A stretch of 57,525 nt of DNA from Caballeronia calidae (lineage in GTDB: Bacteria; Pseudomonadota; Gammaproteobacteria; Burkholderiales; Burkholderiaceae). The notes beneath the pieces were generated by a model, which was not told where the DNA came from, did no database searches, and saw nothing but the letters and a program-made list of their open reading frames with translations. This document shows positions 42,052 through 50,965 of the stretch, piece by piece; position 1 is the first letter of the stretch; each line of letters opens with the position of its first letter. Location of the stretch: the NCBI RefSeq assembly GCF_900044055.2, contig NZ_FCOX02000048.1:1-57525 (forward strand), read 5' to 3'. The position numbers were made by a program, and so were the translations under genes.

Positions 42052-43410
42052 ATGTCCGCCATCACCGACAAAGCCAGTCAGCTCGACGAACTGCTGCAGA
42101 CCGCAGTTCAGGACGACAAGGAAAGCGGCGTATTCCGCTGCCGCCGCGATATCTTCACCAACACCGATCTGTTCGATCTCGAGATGAAGCACATCTTCGA
42201 GAGCAACTGGGTGTACCTCGCGCACGAAAGCCAGATCCCCAACAACAACGATTACTACACGACGTGGATCGGCCGCCAGCCCGTGGTCGTCACGCGCGAC
42301 AAGACCGGCGAACTGCATGCGGTCATCAACGCCTGCGCACACAAGGGCGCGATGCTGTGCCGCCGCAAGCATGGCAACAAGGGCAGCTTCACGTGCCCGT
42401 TCCATGGCTGGACGTTCTCCAATACCGGCAAGCTGCTGAAGGTGAAGGACGAGAAGACCACCGAATATCCGATTCAGTTCAACACGCACGGCTCGCATGA
42501 TCTGCGCAAGGTGCCGCGCTTCCAGAACTATCGCGGCTTCCTGTTCGGCAGCCTCAATGCGGATTCGATGCCGCTCGAAGAGTATCTCGGCGAGACGAAG
42601 GTGATCATCGATCAGATCGTCGATCAGGCGCCGGATGGCCTCGAAGTGTTGCGCGGCAACTCCTCGTATGTCTACGACGGCAACTGGAAGATGCAGATGG
42701 AGAACGGCTGCGACGGCTATCACGTCAGCACCGTGCACTGGAACTACGCCGCGACGATGGGCCGCCGCAAGGTCGAAGGCACCAAGGCCGTCGATGCGAA
42801 CAGCTGGAGCAAGTCGGTCGCGGGCGTGTATGGCTTCGATCATGGCCACATCCTGTTGTGGACCAAGACGATGAATCCGGAAGTGCGACCGGTGTATCAG
42901 CATCGCGAAGAGATCAAGGCGCGCGTCGGCGAGGTGCAGGCGGATTACATCGTCAATCAGACGCGCAACCTGTGTCTCTATCCGAACGTGTTCCTGATGG
43001 ATCAGTTCAGCACGCAGATTCGCGTGGTGCGCCCGTTGAGCGTCGACAAGACCGAAGTCAGCATCTTCTGCTTCGCGCCGAAGGGTGAAAGCGCCGAGGA
43101 TCGCGCGACGCGCATTCGCCAGTACGAAGACTTCTTCAATGTCACGGGCATGGGAACGAGCGACGACCTCGAAGAGTTCCGCGCGTGCCAGTCGGGTTAT
43201 GCCGGCATCACCGCGATGTGGAACGACCTTTCGCGCGGCGCGCCGTTGTGGGTGCATGGCGCGGATGACAACGCAAAGAACATGGGCATCAAGCCGCTCA
43301 TTTCCGGCGAGCGCAGCGAAGACGAAGGTCTCTTCGTCGTGCAGCATGAATACTGGGTGAACGTGATGCGCGACGCCCTCAAGAAGGAACAAGGGGAGGC
43401 ACTGGCATGA
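42052..43410 (+). CDS. benA: Benzoate 1,2-dioxygenase large subunit
   Basis: The 452-residue alpha subunit has a Rieske [2Fe-2S] site, Cys95-x-His97 and Cys115-x2-His118 (CAHKGAMLC...TCPFHGW), and a mononuclear iron site with His224 and His229 (NGCDGYHVSTVHWNY). It dihydroxylates benzoate to the cis-diol together with BenB and BenC. AGGAG is 7 bp before the ATG. The stop overlaps the benB start as ATGA. Confidence 0.97.
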   Translation: MSAITDKASQLDELLQTAVQDDKESGVFRCRRDIFTNTDLFDLEMKHIFESNWVYLAHESQIPNNNDYYTTWIGRQPVVVTRDKTGELHAVINACAHKGAMLCRRKHGNKGSFTCPFHGWTFSNTGKLLKVKDEKTTEYPIQFNTHGSHDLRKVPRFQNYRGFLFGSLNADSMPLEEYLGETKVIIDQIVDQAPDGLEVLRGNSSYVYDGNWKMQMENGCDGYHVSTVHWNYAATMGRRKVEGTKAVDANSWSKSVAGVYGFDHGHILLWTKTMNPEVRPVYQHREEIKARVGEVQADYIVNQTRNLCLYPNVFLMDQFSTQIRVVRPLSVDKTEVSIFCFAPKGESAEDRATRIRQYEDFFNVTGMGTSDDLEEFRACQSGYAGITAMWNDLSRGAPLWVHGADDNAKNMGIKPLISGERSEDEGLFVVQHEYWVNVMRDALKKEQGEALA

Positions 43411-43895
43411 GCTTCGATTACCAGAAAATCTGCGCGACGCTGTACCGCGAAGCGCGCCTGCTCGATGACCGTCAATGGGACGAGTGGCTCGGCTGCTATG
43501 CGGAAGACGTCACGTACTGGATGCCCGCATGGGACGACGACGATCAAATCACCGACGATCACGAAAGCCAGATCTCGTTGATGTATTACCCGGATCGCGG
43601 CGGCCTGGAAGATCGCGTGTTCCGCATCAAGACCGAGCGCAGCGGCGCTTCGATGCCCGAGCCGCGCACGAGCCACAACGTCACCAACGTGGAAGTGCTG
43701 GCCGAGCGTGAGAACGAAGTCGATGTGCGCTACAACTTCGACACGCTCAGCCATCGGTACAAGATCACCGACCATTTCTTCGGCACGATGTTCGTGACGC
43801 TGCGAAAGGTCGACGACATTCTGCTGATCTCGCACAAGAAGATTGTGCTGAAGAACGATTACATCCGTCAGGTGCTCGACGTCTACCACGTCTGA
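43407..43895 (+). CDS. benB: Benzoate 1,2-dioxygenase small subunit
   Basis: The 162-residue beta subunit has the snoaL-like fold of ring-hydroxylating dioxygenases (YREARLLDDRQWDEWLGCYAEDVTYWMPAW and the RTSHNVTNVEVL strand). It supports the alpha subunit in the hexamer and has no cofactor. Translation is coupled to benA by the 4-bp ATGA overlap; benC follows 35 bp later. Confidence 0.96.
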   Translation: MSFDYQKICATLYREARLLDDRQWDEWLGCYAEDVTYWMPAWDDDDQITDDHESQISLMYYPDRGGLEDRVFRIKTERSGASMPEPRTSHNVTNVEVLAERENEVDVRYNFDTLSHRYKITDHFFGTMFVTLRKVDDILLISHKKIVLKNDYIRQVLDVYHV

Positions 43896-43930
43896 TACCC
43901 ACGGTGATGAGACAGGAAGTAGGAGGCAAC

Positions 43931-44959
43931 ATGTCCAGCTATAACATTGCACTGAATTTCGAAGACGGCGTGACGCGATTCGTCGAATGCAAGGCAGGCG
44001 AGAAGGTTCTCGATGCCGCGTTCCGCGCCAAGATCAATCTGCCGATGGATTGCTCCGACGGCGTGTGCGGCACCTGCAAATGCCGCGCTGAAAGCGGCAG
44101 CTACGATCTCGGCGATGACTACATCGAAGACGCGCTGAGCGACGACGAGAAGGAAGGCGGCCTCGTGCTCACGTGCCAGATGGTTCCGTCGAGCGATTGC
44201 GTGATCGCGGTGCCGGCGTCTTCCACCGCGTGCAAGACCGCGCAAAGCAAGTTCGCCGCGACGGTCACGAAGGTCGAGCAGCATAACGACGCTGCCGTCG
44301 TGCTCGAACTGGACGTGGATGCCGCCACGACCGCGCCGGTGTTCCTGCCGGGCCAGTACGTGAATATCGACGTGCCCGGCAGCGGTCAGCATCGGTCGTA
44401 TTCGTTCTCGTCGGCGCCCGGCGAAACGAAGATCAGCTTTCTCATCAAGAAGATTCCCGGCGGCGTGATGAGCACGTGGCTCGAATCCGCGCAGGCAGGC
44501 AGCGCGGTCGAACTGACCGGCCCGCTCGGCAGCTTCTATCTGCGCGCGGTCGAGCGGCCGTTGTTGTTCCTCGCGGGCGGCACGGGTCTCGCGCCGTTCC
44601 TCTCGATGCTGGAGGTGCTCGCGCGTGCGAACTCGCAGCAGAAGATTCACCTGATCTACGGCGTGACCCGCGATCTCGATCTCGTGCAGGTCGAAGCGAT
44701 CGATGCCTATTCGGCGAAGCTGCCGAACTTCACGTTCAGCACGGTCGTCGCCGATGCGGATTCGGCTCATCCGCGCAAGGGCTGGGTCACGCAGCACATG
44801 CCCGCGGAATCGTTGAACGATGGCGATGTCGACGTGTATCTGTGCGGGCCGCCTCCGATGGTCGATGCAGTGCGCAAGCACTTCGACGACAACGGCGTGA
44901 AGCCCAACAGCTTCCACTACGAGAAGTTCACTCCCAACGTCGCACCGGTGGCCGCATGA
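43931..44959 (+). CDS. benC: Benzoate dioxygenase electron-transfer component
   Basis: The 342-residue reductase combines an N-terminal plant-type ferredoxin ([2Fe-2S] ligands Cys41, Cys46, Cys49 and Cys82) with FAD (HRSYSFSSAPGE) and NADH (AGGTGLAPFLSML, CGPPPMVDAV) domains. It passes electrons from NADH to BenAB. An upstream in-frame ATG at 43904 is less likely: AGGAGG lies just before 43931. The stop overlaps the benD start (ATGA). Confidence 0.96.
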   Translation: MSSYNIALNFEDGVTRFVECKAGEKVLDAAFRAKINLPMDCSDGVCGTCKCRAESGSYDLGDDYIEDALSDDEKEGGLVLTCQMVPSSDCVIAVPASSTACKTAQSKFAATVTKVEQHNDAAVVLELDVDAATTAPVFLPGQYVNIDVPGSGQHRSYSFSSAPGETKISFLIKKIPGGVMSTWLESAQAGSAVELTGPLGSFYLRAVERPLLFLAGGTGLAPFLSMLEVLARANSQQKIHLIYGVTRDLDLVQVEAIDAYSAKLPNFTFSTVVADADSAHPRKGWVTQHMPAESLNDGDVDVYLCGPPPMVDAVRKHFDDNGVKPNSFHYEKFTPNVAPVAA

Positions 44960-45732
44960 GCACGCAACGATTTGCCGGCAAGGTGATGGTCGTCACAGGC
45001 GCGGCACAGGGCATCGGGCGCGGCGTGGCGCTGCGTGCGGCGGCCGAGGGCGCGAAGGTGTTGCTGGTCGATCGCGCCGACTTCGTCGAAGAGGTCGCCG
45101 CCGAAGCGGAAGGCGCGGAGACGGCAGGCTTCGTCGCTGATCTGGAGACGTATGAAGGCGCGGCATCGGCGCTGGCGTTTGCGGTGCGCAAGTTTGGCGG
45201 CATCGACATTCTGGTGAATGGTGTCGGCGGCGCGATTCGCATGCGTCCGTATGCCGAGTTCGAGCCCGCGCAGATCGACGCCGAAATTCGCCGCTCGCTG
45301 ATGCCCACGCTGTACGCGTGCCATGCGGTGCTGCCGCATCTGATCGCGCGCGGCGGTGGGACCATCGTCAATGTGTCATCGAATGCCACGCGCGGCATCC
45401 GGCGCGTGCCGTATTCGGCCGCGAAAGGCGGCGTGAACGCGATGACGCAATCATTGGCGATGGAATACGCGGAGCACAACATTCGCGTCGTCGCAGCGGC
45501 GCCGGGCGGAACCGAGGCGCCTCCGCGACGCGTGCCGCGCAATGCAGCCGGCGATAGCGAGCAGGAAAAGATGTGGATGGGCGAAGCGGTGAAGCAGGTC
45601 AGGGAATCGACCTTTTTCAAGCGCTACGGCACGCTCGACGAGCAAATCGCGCCGATCCTTTTCCTCGCTTCGGACGAGGCGAGTTATATCACCGGCGCGG
45701 TGTTGCCCGTGGCTGGCGGTGACAACGGCTGA
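44956..45732 (+). CDS. benD: Benzoate cis-diol dehydrogenase
   Basis: The 258-residue SDR has TGAAQGIGRGVAL, NGVGG in place of the usual NNAG, and the YSAAK catalytic pair. It oxidises the benzoate cis-1,2-dihydrodiol with NAD to catechol and CO2, the substrate of CatA. It is translationally coupled to benC through ATGA. Confidence 0.95.
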   Translation: MSTQRFAGKVMVVTGAAQGIGRGVALRAAAEGAKVLLVDRADFVEEVAAEAEGAETAGFVADLETYEGAASALAFAVRKFGGIDILVNGVGGAIRMRPYAEFEPAQIDAEIRRSLMPTLYACHAVLPHLIARGGGTIVNVSSNATRGIRRVPYSAAKGGVNAMTQSLAMEYAEHNIRVVAAAPGGTEAPPRRVPRNAAGDSEQEKMWMGEAVKQVRESTFFKRYGTLDEQIAPILFLASDEASYITGAVLPVAGGDNG

Positions 45733-45751
45733 TTCGGCGGAGACGCAATTC

Positions 45752-46147
45752 ATGAGTGAACGCAAAGCTATCGTCCCTGCGGGAATGGAAGCCGTGTACG
45801 AGAAGATTCGCTACGCGCCCGCGGTCAAGGCCGGCAATACGATTTACGTGTCCGGGCAGATAGGCCGCGATTCGGCCATGCAACTCGTCGAGGATCGCGA
45901 GGCGCAGATCGTGCAGGCCTTCGAGAATCTCAAGCTCGTGCTGGAAGAGGCGGGCGCATCGTTGAGCGATGTGGTCGACGTGACCACGTTTCACACCGAC
46001 ATGCGCGACCTGTCCTTGTTCATGCAGGTGCGCGACCGTTATCTGACGACACATCCGCTGCCGGCATGGACGGCCATCGGCGCGCACATGCTCGGCGGCG
46101 CGGCGGGTTATATCGTCGAAATCAAGGCTGTGGCCGTGCTGGCTTAG
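45752..46147 (+). CDS. RidA (YjgF/YER057c)-family deaminase
   Basis: The 131-residue protein has the RidA trimer fold (YAPAVKAGNTIYVSGQIGRD, VVDVTTFHTDMRDL...FMQVRDRYLTTHPLPAWTAIGAHML). RidA proteins hydrolyse reactive enamines and imines. The usual C-terminal catalytic Arg-x-x-V/E pattern is replaced by GGAAGYIVEIKAVAV, so activity is uncertain and it belongs to a subgroup, not RidA proper. It is 19 bp after benD and likely part of the ben transcript, a position that suggests a role tied to benzoate degradation. Confidence 0.85.
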   Translation: MSERKAIVPAGMEAVYEKIRYAPAVKAGNTIYVSGQIGRDSAMQLVEDREAQIVQAFENLKLVLEEAGASLSDVVDVTTFHTDMRDLSLFMQVRDRYLTTHPLPAWTAIGAHMLGGAAGYIVEIKAVAVLA

Positions 46148-46226
46148 CCAGAGAACCGATTCATCCACGACAAGAACTACAAAGAAAGACTTCATCGCAG
46201 TCCGTCAACGCAGAAAGACCCGCGAC

Positions 46227-46251
46227 CCTGCTGCCTTTCGAAGGCAGCAGG
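46227..46251 (+). terminator. Hairpin between the RidA gene and benK
   Basis: An 11-bp stem (CTGCTGCCTT with AAGGCAGCAG plus one flanking pair) closes a 3-base loop. It lies 80 bp past the RidA stop and 88 bp before benK. No T tract follows, so partial termination or transcript processing is likely. Confidence 0.55.
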
Positions 46252-46338
46252 CTGGGACGCGCTTCGCCCATCGAAGCCGTCGAATCGATAAAAAACAAAA
46301 TCGCGGAAGTAAATCGAGTCCTATATCAAGGAGACACC

Positions 46339-47685
46339 ATGCGCCACATAGACATTCAAAAGTTATGCGACGACGCCAGATTCAGGAAGTTTCATCTGCT
46401 GCTGCTTTGCTGGTGCGCGCTCATTATCATTTTCGATGGTTATGATCTCGCGGTCGTCGGGATCGCGCTTCCGTCGATCATGAAAGACATGGGCATTCAG
46501 CCGACGAGCGCCGGATTCATGGTGAGCTCCGCCTTGCTCGGCATGATGATCGGCGCGGTTTTCCTCGGCACCATCGCCGATAGAATCGGCCGCGTGCCCG
46601 CGATCGTGATCTGCCTTCTGCTCTTCAGCGTATTCACCGCCGCAGCGGGATTCACCCGCGATCCGGTGACATTCGGCATCGCGCGATTTCTCGCGGGATT
46701 GGGCATCGGCGGCGTCATGCCGAACGTCGTGGCGCAGATGACCGAGTATTCCCCGCGCAAGATCCGCAGCACGATGGTCACCGTGATGTTCAGCGGCTAC
46801 TCTGTCGGCGGCATGCTGGCGGCGCTGGTCGGCAAAGCGATGATCGAGCGTTACGGCTGGCAATCCGTGTTCATCGCGGCGGGCTTGCCTGCGCTGCTCG
46901 CGCCCGTGATCCTGAAGTTCATGCCCGAATCGCTGGCGTTTCTCGTGCGAACGGGCCGCTCGGACAGTCTGAAGAAGATTCTTCCGCGCGTCGATCCTGC
47001 TTACGTGCCGCAACAGGCCGATAGTTTCTCTCTGTTCGAACGTGAAGCCGCGCCCGGTTCGACGATCAAGCGACTGTTCGCGGAAGGCCGCGGTGTGAGC
47101 ACCGTCATGCTGTGGATCGCGTTCTTCATGTGCCTCTTCATGGTCTACGCATTGAGTTCCTGGCTGACGAAGCTCATGGCGAGCGCCGGACATAGCCTCG
47201 GCTCCGCGCTCACCTTCGTTCTCGTGCTGAACTTCGGTGCGATGATCGGCGCGATCGGCGGCGGATGGCTCGCCGACCGCTTCAACATCAAGCACGTCCT
47301 GATCGTCATGTATGCGCTCGCGGCCATTTCGATCAGCCTGTTGGGCGTCAAGGTGCCGGTGGGCGTGCTGTTCTTCCTCGTCGGGCTGGCGGGCGCGTCG
47401 ACGATCGGCACGCAGATCGTCACGTATGCGTTCGCGGGACAGTACTATCCGACGGCCATTCGATCGACGGGCATCGGCTGGGCGTCGGGCGTGGGGCGCA
47501 GCGGTGCGATTCTCGCGCCCATCGTGATCGGCTTTCTCGTGAGCAAGGCCTTGCCGCTTCAGCAGAACTTCGTCGCCATCGCCATTCCGGGTGTCATCGC
47601 GATGCTGGCGGTCTGCCTGATCGATTCGCGCCGGCCCCGGCCGGACCGCATCGCTCCCGTCGCCGCGGAAGCCGATCCGGCGTAG
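46339..47685 (+). CDS. benK: MFS aromatic acid:H+ symporter (BenK type)
   Basis: The 448-residue, 12-helix permease belongs to the AAHS family. Diagnostic segments are WCALIIIFDGYDLAVVGIALPSIMKDMG in TM1, LGTIADRIGRVPAIVICLLLFSVFTAAAG and GLGIGGVMPNVVAQMTEYSPRKIRSTMVTVMFSGYSVGG. Benzoate is the likely substrate by context. AAGGAG is well placed before the ATG. A second, unrelated benzoate carrier (benE) is part of the catBC operon. Confidence 0.92.
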   Translation: MRHIDIQKLCDDARFRKFHLLLLCWCALIIIFDGYDLAVVGIALPSIMKDMGIQPTSAGFMVSSALLGMMIGAVFLGTIADRIGRVPAIVICLLLFSVFTAAAGFTRDPVTFGIARFLAGLGIGGVMPNVVAQMTEYSPRKIRSTMVTVMFSGYSVGGMLAALVGKAMIERYGWQSVFIAAGLPALLAPVILKFMPESLAFLVRTGRSDSLKKILPRVDPAYVPQQADSFSLFEREAAPGSTIKRLFAEGRGVSTVMLWIAFFMCLFMVYALSSWLTKLMASAGHSLGSALTFVLVLNFGAMIGAIGGGWLADRFNIKHVLIVMYALAAISISLLGVKVPVGVLFFLVGLAGASTIGTQIVTYAFAGQYYPTAIRSTGIGWASGVGRSGAILAPIVIGFLVSKALPLQQNFVAIAIPGVIAMLAVCLIDSRRPRPDRIAPVAAEADPA

Positions 47686-47700
47686 ACCATGTTATGAGAC

Positions 47701-47745
47701 CGCGCCCCGCATTCATTCCTTCGGCGTTTCAGGCCGCGGGGCGCG
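47701..47745 (+). terminator. Terminator-like stem after benK
   Basis: CGCGCCCCGC (47701-47710) and GCGGGGCGCG (47736-47745) form a perfect 10-bp stem with a 25-base loop, followed by TTT. It starts 16 bp past the benK stop and overlaps the end of the small reverse-strand gene. Confidence 0.5.
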
Positions 47746-47907
47746 TTTCGGCTGCTCGGGGGCGCCGCGTTGTGTCGGCGCTCTCGTACATGCGTCCGGT
47801 GGCGTGACATAGGGCACGTCGTTGCAGCAGCACGCATAGACCGGAAAGCCGTATGCGTTCGTGCGGATGATGGTTGTCGGCCCGTGCAGCGGGCACACCG
47901 CTTTCAT
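47713..47907 (-). CDS. Small Cys-containing protein, 64 residues
   Basis: AGGAGG precedes an ATG that reads MKAVCPLHGPTTIIRTNAYG, then FPVYACCCNDVPYVTPPDAC. The pattern Cys-x2-His...Cys-Cys-Cys followed by a further Cys resembles a small zinc-ribbon-like or metal-binding fold. The C-terminal third is a Pro/Arg tail (PTQRGAPEQPKRAPRPE). It lies 22 bp downstream of the LuxR-type gene in the same direction and could be its co-transcribed partner. The function is unknown. Confidence 0.55.
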   Translation of the reverse strand: MKAVCPLHGPTTIIRTNAYGFPVYACCCNDVPYVTPPDACTRAPTQRGAPEQPKRAPRPETPKE

Positions 47908-47929
47908 GACGCCTCCTGAACCGTATTGC

Positions 47930-49123
47930 TCAAACGTTTCTATCGTACACGCCGTTTTGCCGCTCGGCCGGACGATCGCCGAGAGTCTGCAGACTGCTTC
48001 GCAACAGGAACGACACCAGTTCCGCCTGGCGATGCGTGTCGGTTTTCGAAAGCACCCGCTTGAGATAGCTGCGCGCAGTGCCGATTCCAATGTTCATCTG
48101 CCTGGCGGCTTGCCGCAGATCGGCGCCCTGAACGAGCCCGGCCGCGAGCGCGGCTTCGCGGTGCGTGAATCCGAACGTCGAGCTCAGGGACGGAGCATCG
48201 ATTGCGGGCGGACGATCCGGTTCCATGATGAAGACGATCGTTCGCGCGCTCGCAACATCCATCGATGACCGATAGGGCGGACCCACGGGTATGACGCGCG
48301 CGATGAGCGGGCTGCGCGGCGGATCGCGGTGAATCAGGCATTTCCACGCCGATGAAGCGAGCGTCGCCGATTCCGGCGCGTCGTGTCGTGCGCCACCGAA
48401 GCGTGTCGCCGATGCGATCGCATCGGCGAGGTTCTTCGCGTCGTCGGGGCGAATCGCCGATAGCCGGTGCGCTTCCAGCAGCAGGCCATCGCGTGACCTT
48501 GCCAATGCTTCGGCGCAAGGATTCGCGAGAACCGGACGCATCTTTTCATCGAGGAACACGACACCGACACTCAGTCGCTCGATCGCTTCGAACGCGGCCG
48601 ATGCGCGCCCTTCCGAGTCCGCGATGCGTTGCCAGACTTTCAACGCAGTGACGAGATGCGAACCGATGAGATTCGTCGCGCGAACATCTTCTGCAGTAAA
48701 GTCAGCCGAACCCAAGTTACGCGCGATCGCCAGAAGTATTCGATGGTCCGGCCCGCGCAGGAGCGGTGCGACGATGCCATAGAACCCGCCCGCCGGACGC
48801 ACCGCGATGTTATACAGGTCCGATTTCCTGAACTCGTCATCCGATATGGCGGATGTCTGGCGCAATGCGGTGCCTGTCGGAATAGCTTCGATCCAGTCGG
48901 GAAGTCGGTGCTCGAGTTCTTGCCGAAGACGAATCACGTCATCCGCGCGAAAGCCGCTGGAAATAGCGAGATTCGGTCCGCTCGAAGCGGCCGCGTGCAA
49001 TATCGCCTTGTGCGCGCAGCCCGCTTGCGCCACCGAAGCTATCGCGCCCGGCCAGTTCTCCGGGTCCAGTGTTGCCTCGTAGATATGCTGGATCGCCCGA
49101 TGAATTGCATCGACTCGGTGCAT
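47930..49123 (-). CDS. LuxR-type transcriptional regulator
   Basis: The 397-residue protein ends with a LuxR HTH (FGFTHREAALAAGLVQGADLRQAARQMNIGIGTARSYLKRVLSKTDTHRQAELVSFLL). The N-terminal 320 residues form two poorly conserved sensory regions (a PAS/GAF-like part around VGVVFLDEKMRPVLANPCAEALARS). There is no autoinducer-binding or receiver domain, so it is a solo regulator with an unknown signal. GGGAGG precedes the ATG. It has no obvious target except the small Cys protein gene and perhaps the divergent secreted-protein gene at 49410. Confidence 0.85.
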   Translation of the reverse strand: MHRVDAIHRAIQHIYEATLDPENWPGAIASVAQAGCAHKAILHAAASSGPNLAISSGFRADDVIRLRQELEHRLPDWIEAIPTGTALRQTSAISDDEFRKSDLYNIAVRPAGGFYGIVAPLLRGPDHRILLAIARNLGSADFTAEDVRATNLIGSHLVTALKVWQRIADSEGRASAAFEAIERLSVGVVFLDEKMRPVLANPCAEALARSRDGLLLEAHRLSAIRPDDAKNLADAIASATRFGGARHDAPESATLASSAWKCLIHRDPPRSPLIARVIPVGPPYRSSMDVASARTIVFIMEPDRPPAIDAPSLSSTFGFTHREAALAAGLVQGADLRQAARQMNIGIGTARSYLKRVLSKTDTHRQAELVSFLLRSSLQTLGDRPAERQNGVYDRNV

Positions 49124-49409
49124 GCCGCCTCCCGCCATGAGTCTTCGCGCTTTTCACTTTCCGGATGTGTGAGCCGTTTAAGTAAGCTCGACGAAAAGTA
49201 TATGTAAATTTCCGGCGATGTTCCTCCCAAATGGGAGTATCGAATCCCGCGCGAAAGACGGACACTCAATGGTCATACGAAGACGTCCTTAACAACCGCG
49301 CGGCTGATCGCACGTTCGTAAGAAAGCATTCTTCGACGAAAAGCGGGGCATGGCCTCGCGAATTCGCATGGTCGCGAACATCAAGAAGAATTTCGTGTGG
49401 AGGTCGGCG

Positions 49410-49916
49410 ATGAAAAGCAGCACGCGCATATCCCGTTCTTTGGCGCTTGCGGTAACGGCAATGGCGATGGTCGCATTACCTTCGGCCGGCTCGGCGCAGA
49501 CGCTGCCCAAGCAGGGCAACATCGAGGCGACTTATGTCGCGACAGGCGCGGACGTTCGAGAGATCGGCGCGGGCGGCGAAGACGCGGTCTATCTTTTCGA
49601 ATCCACGCTGCTGATGACGAACGACAGCAAGGCGCCGTTGATGCATAACGTCACGGCGCGCTGTGTCGAAGCCGGTTTCAGCGCGGGCACGACGAACGGC
49701 TACTGCGTGTACACCGACAAGGACGGCGACAAGTTCGTCGAGTCGTTCAGTTATCGCGGCGGATCGACGACGGGCAAGGGCTCGCTCACCGCGGGCACGG
49801 GCAAATACAAGGGCATCGAAGGCAAATTCGACTGGCAGCAAGTGCAGGTCCTGCCCGCGGACAAGGGCACCTACAGCTATGTAGGCAAGAAAAGCGGCAG
49901 CTACCGCATTCCTTAG
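49410..49916 (+). CDS. Exported allene-oxide-cyclase-like beta-barrel protein
   Basis: The 168-residue product has a signal peptide of about 29 residues (cleavage at GSAQ-T). The mature part contains ESTLLMTNDSKAPLMHN, CVYTDKDGDKFVESFSYRG and TGKGSLTAGTGKYKGIEGKFDW, a pattern seen in small calycin-like/AOC-barrel secreted proteins with an internal GTGKYKGI turn. Two Cys (in TARC and GYC) might form a disulfide. The function is unknown. The start follows GGAGG. It stands 286 bp from the divergent LuxR-type gene. Confidence 0.7.
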   Translation: MKSSTRISRSLALAVTAMAMVALPSAGSAQTLPKQGNIEATYVATGADVREIGAGGEDAVYLFESTLLMTNDSKAPLMHNVTARCVEAGFSAGTTNGYCVYTDKDGDKFVESFSYRGGSTTGKGSLTAGTGKYKGIEGKFDWQQVQVLPADKGTYSYVGKKSGSYRIP

Positions 49917-49919
49917 CCT

Positions 49920-50765
49920 TCAGTGCGACATCAGCACGGGCACGGTCATCGACGCGAGGAAGGTGCGCGTCACGCCGCCGAGCACGAGTTCGCGCCAGCG
50001 CGCATGGCCGTATCCGCCCATCACGATGAGATCGGCGCCGATATCGGCGGCGCGTGACAACAACGCGTCGCCGGCCGATGCGTCGGTGCCCGCCGTGCCA
50101 GACGCGACTTCCACTTTCACGCCATGCCGCGCGATGCACGCGGCGATGTCGGCGCCCGCGATGCGTTCGCCGTCCGGCGTGCCACCGGTGCCGTGGGTGT
50201 CGATGGTGACGATGGTCGCGCAGAGGCACGACTTCAGGAACGGCAACGCGTCGTGGACCGCGCGCGCGGCTTCGCGGCCGGCGTCCCACGCGATCATCGG
50301 ATACTGTCCCGGCGAGGGAAAGAAGCCCGTGTAGGGAACGAGGAGCACTGGCGTTCCCGCCGACAGAACGACGTTCTCGCGAAACTGATCGCCGATATAC
50401 GACTCGGGATCGCCCGGATCGTCCTGCCCCGCGACCACGAGATCAGCGCATCGCGCATGGCGCGACACGGCGCGGTCCGGCTGCTCGTTCGGAGCGATCC
50501 ATTGGCCCGTCACGCCGGCACGCTTCAACTCCGCGTGGAACAGCCGCTCGATGGCCCCCGATTGTTCGCGGCGCATGGCCGCCTGCACTTCGTAGTAACC
50601 GGCGCTGCCGGCCATGACGTTGAACGCGCGGGCGTTGGGCTGAAACACCGCATAGAGGCCGATCAGATGCGCGTCGAAACGCTTCGCGAGCTGCAGCGCG
50701 GTTTCCAGACGCGGATGGGCGCGCACGCTCGAATCGAGATGCACGAGAATCGTCTTGTAGCTCAT
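49920..50765 (-). CDS. Tandem universal stress protein
   Basis: A 281-residue protein with two Usp domains (about 1-148 and 155-281). The second carries the ATP-binding loop MGGYGHARWRELVLGGVTR; the first is degenerate (VAGQDDPGDPES). Proteins of this kind help survival in low oxygen or energy stress. The start at 50765 is followed by MSYKTILVHLD. An FNR box lies 68-81 bp upstream, and a second one belongs to the divergent alcohol dehydrogenase gene. Confidence 0.9.
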   Translation of the reverse strand: MSYKTILVHLDSSVRAHPRLETALQLAKRFDAHLIGLYAVFQPNARAFNVMAGSAGYYEVQAAMRREQSGAIERLFHAELKRAGVTGQWIAPNEQPDRAVSRHARCADLVVAGQDDPGDPESYIGDQFRENVVLSAGTPVLLVPYTGFFPSPGQYPMIAWDAGREAARAVHDALPFLKSCLCATIVTIDTHGTGGTPDGERIAGADIAACIARHGVKVEVASGTAGTDASAGDALLSRAADIGADLIVMGGYGHARWRELVLGGVTRTFLASMTVPVLMSH

Positions 50766-50832
50766 GGCGTGGCTCCGCGAGTCCGCTGAAAGTAGCTGGT
50801 CTCCGAGTCTATGGAGACCGCGCGCCATGCGC

Positions 50833-50846
50833 TTGACTCAGATCAA
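50833..50846. promoter_or_regulatory. FNR/Anr box before tandem universal stress gene
   Basis: TTGACTCAGATCAA matches the FNR consensus at 9 of 10 positions. It lies 68 bp upstream of the leftward gene start at 50765. Confidence 0.78.
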
Positions 50847-50879
50847 CGGAACCGCCTTTGCGCGCCGACGCGGATGCGG

Positions 50880-50893
50880 TTGACCCAGGTCAA
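50880..50893. promoter_or_regulatory. FNR/Anr box before alcohol dehydrogenase gene
   Basis: TTGACCCAGGTCAA matches the FNR half-sites at 8 of 10 positions and is a perfect palindrome in its own half-sites. It lies 73 bp before the start at 50966. With the box at 50833 it gives each divergent gene its own site, 47 bp apart. Confidence 0.7.
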
Positions 50894-50965
50894 TCGCAGC
50901 GTCATCCCCCGGCGATAGAGTGGGCACGTCCGATCCACCTCACGCGTCAAGCAGGGAGCTCGCAG

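Noticed and set aside
41725..43392. 555-codon reverse frame opposite benA
   Set aside because: benA has Rieske and iron ligands in place; the reverse frame has no recognisable domain.
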